Assembly (NCBI RefSeq): GCF_012317045.1
Contig: NZ_CP051154.1
Span: 2,356,001-2,420,000 of the forward strand
Length of the DNA stretch: 64,000 nt
Direction of reading: 5' to 3'
Source of the DNA: Leifsonia sp. PS1209
GTDB taxonomy: Bacteria > Actinomycetota > Actinomycetes > Actinomycetales > Microbacteriaceae
Part shown: positions 50,517 through 59,310 of the stretch, piece after piece
Layout: each line of letters starts with the position of its first letter
Position numbering within the stretch: the first letter of the stretch is position 1
Made by a program: the position numbers and the translations under genes
The notes under the pieces: generated by a model
What the model was told of the DNA's origin: nothing
Seen by the model: the letters and a program-made list of their open reading frames with translations, nothing else
The model's database searches: none

Positions 50517-50981
50517 GCTTGCCCGGCGGCGCTCGACGCGCTGCCGGTCGGCGTCGTGCGCATCCCGGAGTGCGGCGATGGTGCGCGCCGTCGTGCGTTC
50601 CCCCGGGTTCACCACCGCGACCCAGCCGTATGCGCCGTACAGCGGATGCGGCAGGAACACGTCGGTCTCGCCGTAGTCGACCGTCTCGGCGTCGATGTCC
50701 TCCGGCGCGGAACCAACGAGCTCGGTGAACAGGCGCGGCCCCGTATGGATGTTCAGCCTCCACCGGTCAGGATCGGACAGCCGGGAGGCGGTGTCGTCCG
50801 GGTAGTCCTTCGTGACGATGGTGGCGTACGGCTGCCTGTTCTGCGGCACCGCGCCATCCGGGGCGTAGTAGAAGAAGTAATCGCCCCAGGACAGCTCCGG
50901 ATGCTCGCTGCCCGGTTGCGGCGCCAGCTCCAGCACCCCGGGCAGACTCCGGAGTTCGGTGAGGATCAGGTCCATGCTCAT
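50508..50981 (-). CDS. DUF6194 family protein
   Basis: A 157-residue protein of the DUF6194 family, of unknown function. Family blocks: LPGVLELAPQPGSEHPELSWGD region (near residues 13-34), FFYYAPDG near 36, YATIVTKDYP near 52, RLNIHTG near 75 and LPHPLYGAYGWVAVVNPGERT near 110. No membrane segment or known catalytic motif. It is downstream of the ctaCDF operon on the same strand but beyond its terminator, and convergent with the methyltransferase gene. Confidence 0.8.
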   Translation of the reverse strand: MSMDLILTELRSLPGVLELAPQPGSEHPELSWGDYFFYYAPDGAVPQNRQPYATIVTKDYPDDTASRLSDPDRWRLNIHTGPRLFTELVGSAPEDIDAETVDYGETDVFLPHPLYGAYGWVAVVNPGERTTARTIAALRDAHDADRQRVERRRASGS

Positions 50982-51016
50982 GCTCCCAGTCTCGCGCGTC
51001 CCTCCGGGAACGCGAA

Positions 51017-51046
51017 AGCGCCGCACCCCGAACGGGATGCGGCGCT
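51017..51046 (-). terminator. Terminator of ctaC-ctaD-ctaF
   Basis: Nine-bp stem AGCGCCGCA/TGCGGCGCT with an inner CCC-gttc-GGG cap, followed on the minus strand by TTTCGCG, 27 nt after the ctaF stop. The apex matches that of the glnA terminator. Confidence 0.8.
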
Positions 51047-51073
51047 CCGTGCGTGCCGGCGCGTGCCGATGAA

Positions 51074-51496
51074 TCAGCGCGCGAAGTATCCGCGGTAGTA
51101 CTCGTAAGTCCAGCCGACGATGCAGATCAGCGCGAAGGCCACACCGATGAAGCAGATCCAGAAGCCGACCGCGAGGCCGAGCATCACGAGACCGGCGCCG
51201 AAGGCGAGGGCCACCGGCCACCAGCTCCACGGGCTGAAGTGCCCGAGCTCCGGGTCGCCGTCGTCGATGTTGGCGTCGAGGCGGTCCTCCGGGAGCTCGC
51301 CGCCCTGCGAGGCGTGCGAGCGGCCGACGTAGAAGGCGATGAAGGCAGCCAGGATCGCGCTCAGCAGCAGCGCGACGGTGCCGACCCACTCGACCTTCAT
51401 GTGCATCGGGTCGAGCAGGCTCCACACCGTGTACACGATGGCGGAGAGCAGGAAGAAGATCGACAGAATCCAGAAGAGGATCGCGTTGGCTCTCAT
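51074..51496 (-). CDS. ctaF: Cytochrome c oxidase subunit IV, CtaF
   Basis: Small actinobacterial subunit of the aa3 oxidase. It has 140 residues with four membrane segments (near 5-27, 40-60, 92-112 and 113-130). Family marks: the N-terminal FWILSIFFLLSAIVYTVWS, the DPELGHFSPWSWWP loop near 80 and the YEYYRGYFAR end. It follows ctaD by 3 nt and is the last gene of ctaC-ctaD-ctaF. Confidence 0.95.
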   Translation of the reverse strand: MRANAILFWILSIFFLLSAIVYTVWSLLDPMHMKVEWVGTVALLLSAILAAFIAFYVGRSHASQGGELPEDRLDANIDDGDPELGHFSPWSWWPVALAFGAGLVMLGLAVGFWICFIGVAFALICIVGWTYEYYRGYFAR

Positions 51497-51499
51497 GGG

Positions 51500-53251
51500 T
51501 TACTTCACCTCGTTGTTCGCGATGTCGAGCACGGGGGCGTCAGGGGCGTCCTTCGCACCGCCGACACCGATCGGGATGCCGGCCTCCGGGTGGTTCAGGT
51601 CGAACGCGGGAGACTCCGAACGGATGCGCGGGATCGACGTGAAGTTGTGGCGGGGCGGCGGGCAGCTGGTGGCCCACTCGAGCGAGCGGCCGTAGCCCCA
51701 CGGGTCGTTGACCGTGACCTTGGGAGCGTTGCGCGCCGTGAGGTACACGTTCACGAAGAACGGGATCATCGAGACCGCCAGGATTCCGGCGCCGATGGAC
51801 GACAGCTGGTTCATCCAGGTGAAGCCGTCGGACGGCAGGTAGGTGGCGTACCGACGCGGCATGCCGACGACACCCAGCCAGTGCTGCACGAGGAACGTGG
51901 TGTGGAAGCCGATGAACAGCAGCCAGAAGTGCCACTTGCCGAGGCGGTCGTTGAGCATCTTGCCCGTCCACTTCGGCCACCAGAAGTAGAAGCCGGCGAA
52001 CATCGCGAACACGACGGTGCCGAAGACCACGTAGTGGAAGTGGGCGACGACGAAGTACGTGTCGGACACGTGGAAGTCGAGCGGCGGGGAGGCCAGGATG
52101 ACGCCCGTCAGACCACCGAAGGTGAAGGTGATCAGGAAGCCGATCGACCACAGCATCGGAGACTCGAACGTGAGCGAGCCGCGCCACATGGTGCCGATCC
52201 AGTTGAAGATCTTCACACCGGTCGGGACGGCGATGAGCATCGTCATCAGCGAGAACCAGGGCAGCAGGACCGAGCCGGTCACGTACATGTGGTGCGCCCA
52301 CACGGTGACGGAGAGCGCAGCGATGGCGATCGTCGCGTAGATGAGGGTCTTGTATCCGAAGATCGGCTTGCGGCTGAACACCGGGAAGATCTCGGACACG
52401 ATGCCGAAGAACGGCAGCGCGATGATGTAGACCTCCGGGTGACCGAAGAACCAGAACAGGTGCTGCCAGAGCAGGGCTCCGCCGTTGGCCGCGTCGTAGA
52501 TGTGCGCGTCGAAGACACGGTCGGCCGCGAGGGCGAACATGGCGGCGGCGAGCACCGGGAAGGCCATCAGCACGAGGATCGAGGTGACCAGCGTGTTCCA
52601 GGTGAAGATCGGCATGCGGAACATGGTCATGCCGGGGGCGCGCATCGTGATGATGGTGGTGATGAAGTTCACCGCGCCGAGGATCGTTCCGAAACCGGAC
52701 AGACCGAGGCCGACCACCCACAAGTTGCCGCCGACGCCTGGTGAGAACGTGGTACTCGATAGTGGCGCATATGCGAACCAGCCGAACGATGCCGCACCCT
52801 GCGGGGTGAGGAAGCCGGCGACCGCGATCAGCGATCCGAAGGAGTAGAACCAGTACGCCAAGGCGTTCAGACGCGGGAACGCGACGTCAGGAGCACCGAT
52901 CTGCAGCGGCATGAGCACGTTGGCGAAGCCGGCGAACAGCGGCGTCGCGAACATGAGCAGCATGATCGTGCCGTGCATGGTGAAGAGCTGGTTGTACTGC
53001 TCCTTGGTCTGCACGACCTCCAGTCCGGGCTCGAACAGCTGAGCACGGATGATGAGCGCCATCACACCGCCGATGAGGAAGTAGATGAACGACGAGATCA
53101 GGTACATGTACCCGATCGTCTTGTGGTCGGTCGACGTGATGTAGTTCACGAGGATGTTGCCCTTGCGCTCCACCTGGTTGGCGCCGAGGGCCGGATTGGC
53201 CTTCGGTGCCGGCGCCGTGGTGGCCGCTGGGGCCGGTGCTGTCGTCGTCAT
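51500..53251 (-). CDS. ctaD: Cytochrome c oxidase subunit I
   Basis: Catalytic subunit of the aa3 oxidase, 583 residues and 12 membrane segments. Visible: heme a ligand region [20 protein letters not shown] near residue 92, the CuB/heme a3 motif [16 protein letters not shown] near 268 (His-Tyr cross-link), WAHHMYVTG near 316 (CuB His pair) and [20 protein letters not shown] near 397 (heme ligands). The first 22 residues are Ala/Pro-rich. It follows ctaC by 11 bp. Confidence 0.97.
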   Translation of the reverse strand: MTTTAPAPAATTAPAPKANPALGANQVERKGNILVNYITSTDHKTIGYMYLISSFIYFLIGGVMALIIRAQLFEPGLEVVQTKEQYNQLFTMHGTIMLLMFATPLFAGFANVLMPLQIGAPDVAFPRLNALAYWFYSFGSLIAVAGFLTPQGAASFGWFAYAPLSSTTFSPGVGGNLWVVGLGLSGFGTILGAVNFITTIITMRAPGMTMFRMPIFTWNTLVTSILVLMAFPVLAAAMFALAADRVFDAHIYDAANGGALLWQHLFWFFGHPEVYIIALPFFGIVSEIFPVFSRKPIFGYKTLIYATIAIAALSVTVWAHHMYVTGSVLLPWFSLMTMLIAVPTGVKIFNWIGTMWRGSLTFESPMLWSIGFLITFTFGGLTGVILASPPLDFHVSDTYFVVAHFHYVVFGTVVFAMFAGFYFWWPKWTGKMLNDRLGKWHFWLLFIGFHTTFLVQHWLGVVGMPRRYATYLPSDGFTWMNQLSSIGAGILAVSMIPFFVNVYLTARNAPKVTVNDPWGYGRSLEWATSCPPPRHNFTSIPRIRSESPAFDLNHPEAGIPIGVGGAKDAPDAPVLDIANNEVK

Positions 53252-53262
53252 TCGTGGATGCC

Positions 53263-54150
53263 CTACTCGTTACCCTTGGGAGCGCCCGTTCCGGGCAGGT
53301 TCTGATTACGGTCGTACTCGGAGCCCAGCTGGCCCTCGAAGCCCTTGTCGCGGAGGCTCTTGATGTGGGCGTCGTACACGTCCTGCGGAACGATCTTCAC
53401 GTTGAAGAGCATCGCAGAGTGGTACTCGCCGCAGAGCTCGGCGCACTTTCCGACGAAGGTGCCGGTGCGGCCGGTCGTCTCGAAGTACATGTAGTTGGTC
53501 TTGCCCGGGATGATGTCTTTCTTGTAGAGCATCGCGGGGACCCAGAACGAGTGGATCACGTCGCGCGAGTCGAGCTGGATCGTGATCTTCTTGCCCTCGG
53601 GCAGGTACAGGGTGGGGATCTCGCCCTCCTGCACGGAACCGGGGGTGGCGCTCGCGTCGTCCGGCTGCACCTGGATGCCCGGGTCGTAGACGTTGTCGCT
53701 CACGTAGTTGAAGTCCCACGCCCACTGCTTGGCGTAGACCTGGATCTTGAGGTCCGGCTTGGCGTACGGCTGCTCGATCGCGTTCTGGTCCCTCGCCGTG
53801 AAGGCGAAGAAGCCGAGGACGAGGATCAGCGGCACGATCGTGTAGAAGATCTCGATCGGCATGTTGTAGCGCATCTGGACCGGGAGACCGGTCTGACCCG
53901 TACGGCGGCGGTACACGATGACCGCCCAGACGATGAGACCCCAGACGATCACGCCCACGATGAGGAGGACGATCCAGCTCGTCACCCACAGACCGCTGAT
54001 GCGCTCGGTGTGGTTGGTGACGGGCTCCTTACCCTCGACGAATCCGGGAAGGAATCCGTTCAGCTGTGCCTGCGTGCATCCCGCAAGAACGACGACGAGC
54101 GTCGCTGCGATCGGGATGGCAGCCCATCGGAGACGGCGATTGTGACGCAC
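53263..54150 (-). CDS. ctaC: Cytochrome c oxidase subunit II
   Basis: Subunit II carrying the CuA centre that takes electrons from cytochrome cc. It has 295 residues: a lipoprotein-type signal with lipobox LAGC near residue 22-25, two membrane segments (near 55-80 and 100-120), then the CuA domain with [10 protein letters not shown] near 203 and [16 protein letters not shown] near 235 (two Cys, two His, Met). The WDFNYV aromatic region is near 146. First gene of ctaC-ctaD-ctaF. The 140 bp upstream separate it from erpA. Confidence 0.97.
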   Translation of the reverse strand: MRHNRRLRWAAIPIAATLVVVLAGCTQAQLNGFLPGFVEGKEPVTNHTERISGLWVTSWIVLLIVGVIVWGLIVWAVIVYRRRTGQTGLPVQMRYNMPIEIFYTIVPLILVLGFFAFTARDQNAIEQPYAKPDLKIQVYAKQWAWDFNYVSDNVYDPGIQVQPDDASATPGSVQEGEIPTLYLPEGKKITIQLDSRDVIHSFWVPAMLYKKDIIPGKTNYMYFETTGRTGTFVGKCAELCGEYHSAMLFNVKIVPQDVYDAHIKSLRDKGFEGQLGSEYDRNQNLPGTGAPKGNE

Positions 54151-54239
54151 CGGTGACCTTTCGAGTGACTCATGGACAGTTCACACGTAACTGTATTTGG
54201 CTGTATCCACCCTACTCCGCCGCACGCGCCGATTTGAAC

Positions 54240-54268
54240 AGAAAGGGCCGCCCCGATGGGGCGGCCCT
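54240..54268 (-). terminator. Terminator of erpA
   Basis: Eleven-bp perfect stem AGGGCCGCCCC/GGGGCGGCCCT with a 3-nt loop, followed on the minus strand by TTCTGTT; 26 nt after the erpA stop. On the plus strand a CTTTT lies 6 nt past the stem. Confidence 0.78.
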
Positions 54269-54293
54269 CAACCTTTTCGTGTGTTATAGCGAC

Positions 54294-54650
54294 TCAGTGG
54301 AACGAGTCTCCACAGGCGCACGAACCGGATGCGTTGGGGTTGTCGATCGTGAAGCCCTGCTTCTGGATGGTGTCCTCGAAGTCGATGGACGCGCCATCCA
54401 GGTACGGGACGCTCATCTTGTCGACGATGACCTCAACACCGTCGAAGTCGACGGTCGCGTCGCCGTCGAGCATGCGCTCGTCGAAGTAGAGCTGGTAGAT
54501 CAGGCCGGAGCATCCACCGGGCTGGACGGCGACGCGCAGACGCAGGTCGTCGCGGCCCTCCTGCTCGAGCAGGCTCCTGACCTTGCTCGCCGCGGCATCG
54601 GACAGCCCGACGCCGTGCGCCTTCGTCTCGGTCAGCGTTGTGTCGGTCAT
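54294..54650 (-). CDS. erpA: A-type iron-sulfur carrier protein
   Basis: HesB/IscA-type protein that hands Fe-S clusters to targets. It has 118 residues. The three conserved cysteines are present: Cys47 in GGCSGL and Cys111/Cys113 in GSCACGDSFH. The ATG at 54650 is chosen for GAGGAG upstream; the longer open frame overlaps the M20 gene and is not used. A TAGAAT box at 54701-54706 (minus) may be its -10. It lies upstream of the oxidase genes, separate from them by a terminator. Confidence 0.95.
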   Translation of the reverse strand: MTDTTLTETKAHGVGLSDAAASKVRSLLEQEGRDDLRLRVAVQPGGCSGLIYQLYFDERMLDGDATVDFDGVEVIVDKMSVPYLDGASIDFEDTIQKQGFTIDNPNASGSCACGDSFH

Positions 54651-54700
54651 GGGACTCCTCTTACGGGTCTTGTTCGGACTTCTGGACGAAATCTGGGACG

Positions 54701-54706
54701 ATTCTA
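54701..54706 (-). promoter_or_regulatory. Candidate -10 box of erpA
   Basis: TAGAAT on the minus strand, about 50 nt before the erpA ATG; the gene also has a good ribosome site, so this would be a leadered transcript. No clear -35. Confidence 0.4.
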
Positions 54707-54753
54707 CGTCGGAAAACCGGGAAATCGCCCCGCGCATTCCGCAATCGGCGCGA

Positions 54754-56181
54754 CTACGCCCCCGTGCGGCCGTCGAGCCGCGCGAGGAGCAGGGCCTCGG
54801 CGAGGATCGCGCGCTTGAAGACGCCGAGGTGCAGGGACTCGTTCGGGCTGTGCGCACGGGAGTCGGGGTCTTCGACGCCGGTGACCAAGATCTGCGCCTC
54901 CGGGAACTCGCGGACCAGGTCGGCGATGAACGGGATGGACCCTCCGATGCCGGTCTCGACCGCTTCCTTGCCCCAGGCGTCCGTCATCGCCCGCTTGGCC
55001 TCCGTCGCCGCCCAGCCGTTCGTGTCGACCAGGAACGCCTCCCCGGTGTCGACGTCGTCGATGGCGACGTGCGCCCCGAACGGCGCGTTGGCGCGCAGGT
55101 GGCGCTCCAGGGCCGCGTACGCATCCGCGGCCGGCTGGCCGGGAGCCACGCGCGCGCTGATCCGCACGGAGACGCTCGGCAGCAGGGTGTTGGATGCGTT
55201 GGCGACGCTCGGAGCGTCGATGCCGGTGACCGTGATGGTCGGCTGCGACCACATCCTGGACAGGATGGGGCCGGTGCCGATCGGCGTCACGCCGTCGAGC
55301 AGCGCCGCCTCCTCGCGGAACTGCTCCTCGCTGAGGGCGGGCGGCTCCGCCGCGTCCGTCCTGGCGGTGAAGCCGTCGACGGCCACGGAGCCGTTGTCGT
55401 CGTGCAGGGTGGCGAGCAGCTTGACCATGGCGAGCATCGCATCCGGTGCTGCTCCCCCGTACATGCCGGAGTGCGACGCGTGCTCGAGGGTGGAGACGGT
55501 GAGCCGGAAGGTCACATTGCCGCGCAACGACACGGTGAGCGCGGGAGTGTCGACGTCGACGTTGTCCGAGTCGGCGACCACGATCACGTCTGCTTCGAGC
55601 GCCGCCTTGTTCTGCTCCAGGAAGTTCGCGAAGGAGCGGGAGCCGAACTCCTCCTCCCCCTCGATGAACACCGCGAGGCCGAGGTCGAAGTCGTTCCCGA
55701 GCGCATCCACCAGCGCCCGCACGCTCGCGACGTGCGCCATCACGCCCGCCTTGTCGTCCGCCGCCCCGCGGCCGTACATCCGGTCCCCGCGCACGGTCGG
55801 CTCGAACGGCGGCGTGTTCCAGTCCTCGTCCTTGCCCTGCGGCTGCACGTCGTGGTGGGCGTAGAGCAGCACGGTCGGGCGGCCGTTCTTCGCCGCCCGG
55901 GTGGCGAGCACGGCGGGCTGGCCGGACTCCTCGCCGTCTCCGATCGGCGCGCGCTTGATCTCGACGCTCTCGAACGCCCCCGTGTCGCGCAGCAGCGTCG
56001 CGACGGCGTCGGCGCTGGCCGCGACGTTCGCCGGGTCGAACGCCGACCAGGACACCGACGGGATGCGCACGAGCGCCGCCAGGTCGGCGACGGTCGACGG
56101 CAGGGCGGCCTCCACGCTGGAGCGCACCGCCTCCTCCGCTGCTGTGGGTTCGGTGGGCGGGGTCTGCTGTCCGTTCGTCAT
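54754..56181 (-). CDS. M20 family dipeptidase
   Basis: Zinc peptidase of family M20 (dipeptidase/ArgE-DapE-like), 475 residues. Visible: first metal His-x-Asp in LLYAHHDVQPQG near residue 106, GRGAADDKAGV near 136 (bridging Asp), FIEGEEEFGS near 170 (catalytic and metal Glu), the dimerisation domain in the middle, and SIPFIADL plus HSPNESL near the end (last metal His). It probably cleaves dipeptides in the cytosol; the exact substrate is unknown. A leaderless start (TAAGAT, 7 nt, ATG) is present. It is divergent from DUF3043. Confidence 0.92.
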   Translation of the reverse strand: MTNGQQTPPTEPTAAEEAVRSSVEAALPSTVADLAALVRIPSVSWSAFDPANVAASADAVATLLRDTGAFESVEIKRAPIGDGEESGQPAVLATRAAKNGRPTVLLYAHHDVQPQGKDEDWNTPPFEPTVRGDRMYGRGAADDKAGVMAHVASVRALVDALGNDFDLGLAVFIEGEEEFGSRSFANFLEQNKAALEADVIVVADSDNVDVDTPALTVSLRGNVTFRLTVSTLEHASHSGMYGGAAPDAMLAMVKLLATLHDDNGSVAVDGFTARTDAAEPPALSEEQFREEAALLDGVTPIGTGPILSRMWSQPTITVTGIDAPSVANASNTLLPSVSVRISARVAPGQPAADAYAALERHLRANAPFGAHVAIDDVDTGEAFLVDTNGWAATEAKRAMTDAWGKEAVETGIGGSIPFIADLVREFPEAQILVTGVEDPDSRAHSPNESLHLGVFKRAILAEALLLARLDGRTGA

Positions 56182-56194
56182 GACGGTAATCTTA
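56182..56194 (-). promoter_or_regulatory. -10 box, leaderless start (M20)
   Basis: TAAGAT (56194 to 56189), 7-nt spacer, ATG at 56181. Confidence 0.6.
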
Positions 56195-56222
56195 AGCGGA
56201 CCCCACTATCGAAGGCTTGACG

Positions 56223-56819
56223 TTGGCAAAACGAGAGAACCCGCAGGCGACCAAGGCAGAAGCCCCGGCCGTCGAGACCGCAGAAGAGACGGAAGAGCGT
56301 CTGAGGCAGGGCAAGGGCGCCCCGACCCCGACCCGCCGTGAGCAGGAGGCCGCCCGCAAGCGCCCCCTGGTGCCCGAGGACCGCAAGGAGGCCGCCCGCC
56401 AGGCCCGCGCGAAGACCGCCGAGGCCCGCGAGAAGGCGCGCGTCGGCATGGCCGCCGGCGACGACCGCTACCTCACCGCGCGCGACCGCGGCCCGCAGCG
56501 ACGCTACGTGCGCGACTACGTGGATGCGCGTTTCAGCATCGGCGAATACCTCATCCCGGTCATGCTGCTCGTGATCGTGCTCTCCTTCCTTCCCGGGTAC
56601 TTCCAGGTCTACGGCCTGCTCGCGCTCTGGGCGTTCTTCGCCATCGCCGTGATCGACTGCTTCGTGCTCGGCATGCTGGTGCGCAAGCGCCTGCGCGAGA
56701 AGTTCGGAGAGAGCAAGGTCGAGCGCGGCGTGCGCTGGTACGCGGCCATGCGTGCTCTGCAGCTGCGCGTCATGCGCCTGCCGAAGCCGCAGGTCAAGCG
56801 CGGCCAGTACCCCAGCTGA
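56223..56819 (+). CDS. DUF3043 membrane protein
   Basis: A 198-residue actinobacterial protein (DUF3043) of unknown function. Residues 1-80 are highly charged and probably disordered/helical (Arg, Lys, Glu, Ala), ending with the family block DRYLTARDRGPQRRYVRDYVD; two membrane segments follow (near 112-133 and 137-157), then a basic tail (VKRGQYPS). The TTG at 56223 is chosen for GAAGG 7 nt upstream; a TTG at 56217 is possible. The stop is 2 nt before the RNase HI gene, so the two form an operon. Confidence 0.88.
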   Translation: MAKRENPQATKAEAPAVETAEETEERLRQGKGAPTPTRREQEAARKRPLVPEDRKEAARQARAKTAEAREKARVGMAAGDDRYLTARDRGPQRRYVRDYVDARFSIGEYLIPVMLLVIVLSFLPGYFQVYGLLALWAFFAIAVIDCFVLGMLVRKRLREKFGESKVERGVRWYAAMRALQLRVMRLPKPQVKRGQYPS

Positions 56820-56821
56820 CC

Positions 56822-57739
56822 GTGACGATCGTCGCAGCGGCGGACGGCTCCGCACTGGGCAATCCGGGTCCGGCAGGGTGGGCGTGGTACGTCGACGACA
56901 CCACCTGGGCGGCCGGCGGATGGCCGCACGGCACGAACAACCAGGGCGAGCTGATGGCCGTGATCGACCTGCTCGACTCCACGGCGCACCTCGACGAAGA
57001 CCTGCGCATCCTGTGCGACAGCCAGTACGTCATCAACGCCGTCACCAAGTGGATGCCCGGCTGGAAGCGGAAGGGCTGGCGCAAGGCCGACGGCTCCCCC
57101 GTGCTCAACCGCGAACTGCTGGAGCGGCTGGACCGCGCTGTGCAGGGTCGCCGGTACACCTTCGAGTGGGTCAAGGGCCACGCCGGTCACGCGCTGAACG
57201 AGGCGGCCGACGTGCGCGCCCGCGCGGTCGCGACGGCGTACCAGAAGGGCGACCCCATCCCAATCGGACCGGGCTGGCCCGGCCGTTCGCGCACGGACGA
57301 GGCGACGGGAGAGGTCATCGAGGCGACCGGGACCGGCGGCCCGGCTCAGGAGAGCGTCGAGCTCGACCTGTTCGCCGACCTGGCGCCCGCGGAGACCGAC
57401 GCAGAAGTCGTCGCCCGGCTGGAGCAGGAACTGCTCGATCCGGCCGTGCGCGCGGACGCCTCGCGCGTCGCGGCACTGCTGCACCCCGACTTCGAGGAGA
57501 TCGGCCGCTCCGGACGCCTCTGGGGACGCGATGCCATCGTGCAGGAGCTGTCGGCGGAGACCGACGAAGCCGCAGCGGGTTTCGAGCTGCTCGGCACCGA
57601 GGCGCTCTCCCCCGAGATCATCCTGCTCACCGCCCGCACCGTGGATGCGCGTGGCAGCTCGCTGCGCAGCTCGCTGTGGCTGCGGGTCAACGGCCGCTGG
57701 CGGCTACGCTTCCACCAGGGGACGCCGGAGGCGGAGTAG
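56822..57739 (+). CDS. rnhA: RNase HI fused to a DUF4440/SnoaL-like domain
   Basis: N-terminal ribonuclease HI (about residues 1-140), which cuts RNA in RNA-DNA hybrids: catalytic acids are seen in AADGSALGNPGPAGW (Asp8), NNQGELMAVI (Glu), LRILCDSQYVINAV (Asp) and HALNEAADVRARA (Asp). A linker (about 145-190) leads to a C-terminal NTF2-like domain (about 195-305; VARLEQELL, LLHPDFEEIGRSGRLWGRDAI, WLRVNGRWRLRFHQG). The partner domain's role is unknown. GTG start 2 nt after DUF3043. The 3-prime end overlaps pyrD by 36 bp. Confidence 0.88.
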   Translation: MTIVAAADGSALGNPGPAGWAWYVDDTTWAAGGWPHGTNNQGELMAVIDLLDSTAHLDEDLRILCDSQYVINAVTKWMPGWKRKGWRKADGSPVLNRELLERLDRAVQGRRYTFEWVKGHAGHALNEAADVRARAVATAYQKGDPIPIGPGWPGRSRTDEATGEVIEATGTGGPAQESVELDLFADLAPAETDAEVVARLEQELLDPAVRADASRVAALLHPDFEEIGRSGRLWGRDAIVQELSAETDEAAAGFELLGTEALSPEIILLTARTVDARGSSLRSSLWLRVNGRWRLRFHQGTPEAE

Positions 57740-58747
57740 CCCGCGGTTGATCTGCCTCGCCCACAGCGGACCGAAGTAGAGGAACGCGGTGTATCCCTGC
57801 ACCAGGGTGGCGCCGGAATCCAGTCGCGCCTGCACGTCGGCGGCGGACTCGACGCCGCCCACCGAGATGACGCACAGGTCGGCCGGGACGTTCGCGCGGA
57901 TCAGCCGGAGGACTTCGAGCGACCGGTCGGCGAGCGGGGCGCCGGAGAGGCCTCCCGCTCCCGCGGCCTCGACGACGGCCGGATCGGTGAGCAGACCCTC
58001 GCGCGAGATGGTCGTGTTGGTGGCGATGATGCCGGCCAGGCCCAGCTCGACGACCAGGCCGGCGATCTTCACGACCTGCTCGTCGGTGAGGTCCGGCGCG
58101 ATCTTGACCAGCAGCGGCTTCTGCCCCGCCACCTCCTTCACGGCCGCGAGCAGCGGGGAGAGGAGCTCCAACTCCTGCAGTCCGCGGAGGCCGGGCGTGT
58201 TGGGTGAGCTGACGTTGACGACGAGGTAGTCGGCGACCGGAGAGAGTGCGCGGGCGCTGGTCAGGTAGTCCGCGGTCGCATCCTCGACGGCGACGACCCT
58301 GCTCTTGCCGATGTTCACGCCGAGCACCGGGCGGCGGCTGCTGCGCACGACGCCGAGCAGACGGTTGGCCGCGACGGCGGCGCCCTGGTTGTTGAAGCCC
58401 ATCCTGTTGATGACGGCGCGGTCCGGGATCAGACGGAACAGGCGCGGCTTGTCGTTGCCCGGCTGCGCGATGGCGGTGATGGTGCCCACCTCGACGTGGC
58501 CGAAGCCCAGCTGACCGAGACCGATCACGGCCTCGCCGTTCTTGTCGAACCCGGCGGCGACGCCGAACGGCGAGTCGAACCGCAGTCCGAGCGCCTCGAC
58601 GGCGAGCGACGGGTCCGGCGCGGTGAACCGGCGCACGAGGCGGCCGAGACCGAGCACAGGGAGGGCTCGGATGACCAGGAACGCCAGGTGGTGCGCGCGT
58701 TCGGGATCGAGCTTCGACAGGACGAGGGAGAAGAGTGTGCGATACAT
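57704..58747 (-). CDS. pyrD: Dihydroorotate dehydrogenase (quinone), class 2
   Basis: Membrane-associated flavoenzyme of pyrimidine synthesis that passes electrons to quinone. It has 347 residues with an N-terminal helical extension (about 1-45) typical of class 2. Visible: FGVAAGFDKNGEAV near residue 61, the NRMGFNNQG site near 113, NVSSPNTPGLR near 175 (catalytic Ser), KIAPDLTD near 222, NTTISR near 250 and ISVGGV near 300. ATG at 58747 with a TATCCT box 9 nt upstream; the longer frame overlaps nrdR. It converges on the RNase HI gene. Confidence 0.95.
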   Translation of the reverse strand: MYRTLFSLVLSKLDPERAHHLAFLVIRALPVLGLGRLVRRFTAPDPSLAVEALGLRFDSPFGVAAGFDKNGEAVIGLGQLGFGHVEVGTITAIAQPGNDKPRLFRLIPDRAVINRMGFNNQGAAVAANRLLGVVRSSRRPVLGVNIGKSRVVAVEDATADYLTSARALSPVADYLVVNVSSPNTPGLRGLQELELLSPLLAAVKEVAGQKPLLVKIAPDLTDEQVVKIAGLVVELGLAGIIATNTTISREGLLTDPAVVEAAGAGGLSGAPLADRSLEVLRLIRANVPADLCVISVGGVESAADVQARLDSGATLVQGYTAFLYFGPLWARQINRGLLRLRRPLVEA

Positions 58748-58773
58748 GCCTGTACGAGGATACCGGGCGTGGG

Positions 58774-59256
58774 TCAGGCTGTGCCCGCCTGCGCATCCAC
58801 CGGTGCGCCGTGGTGCTCGATGCGCAGCTGCTGGATGGCGTCGTCGAAGTCGTCGAGGGAGTCGAAGCCCTGGTAGACGCTCGCGAACCGCAGATAGGCG
58901 ACCTCGTCCAGCTCGCGGAGCGGAGGGAGGATTGCGAGACCGATGTCGTTCGCCTCGATCTGCGACGCACCGGTGGAGCGGATGGTCTCCTCCACCTTCT
59001 GCGCCAGCACGGCGAGGTCGGAGTCCGTCACCGGACGGCCCTGGCACGCCTTGCGGACGCCCAGCACGATCTTCTCCCTGCTGAACGGCTCGGCGACCCC
59101 GCTGCGCTTGATCACGCTGAGGCTCGCCGTCTCCGTGGTGGAGAAGCGACGGCCGCACTCCGGGCACTGCCGGCGCCGACGGATCGAGAGGCCGTCGTCG
59201 CTCGTGCGGGAGTCGATGACACGGGAATCCGGGTGGCGGCAGAAAGGGCAGAACAT
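58774..59256 (-). CDS. nrdR: NrdR ribonucleotide reductase repressor
   Basis: Zinc-finger and ATP-cone repressor of nrd genes. It has 160 residues: zinc ribbon Cys3, Cys6, Cys31, Cys34 ([11 protein letters not shown] ... QCPECGRRF), then the ATP cone (about residues 49-139; [20 protein letters not shown]). A TAGAAT box lies 10 nt before the ATG, so the leader is at most a few nt. pyrD begins 27 bp downstream on the same strand. Confidence 0.96.
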   Translation of the reverse strand: MFCPFCRHPDSRVIDSRTSDDGLSIRRRRQCPECGRRFSTTETASLSVIKRSGVAEPFSREKIVLGVRKACQGRPVTDSDLAVLAQKVEETIRSTGASQIEANDIGLAILPPLRELDEVAYLRFASVYQGFDSLDDFDDAIQQLRIEHHGAPVDAQAGTA

Positions 59257-59310
59257 GGTGACACCGATTCTACCGTCCGGCAGACCCCATCCGGGGGATG
59301 CTGCGGTGCT

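Noticed and set aside
54651..54857. Longer start for the A-type Fe-S carrier
   Set aside because: The extension overlaps the M20 gene end and lacks family sequence, while the ATG at 54650 has a strong ribosome site.
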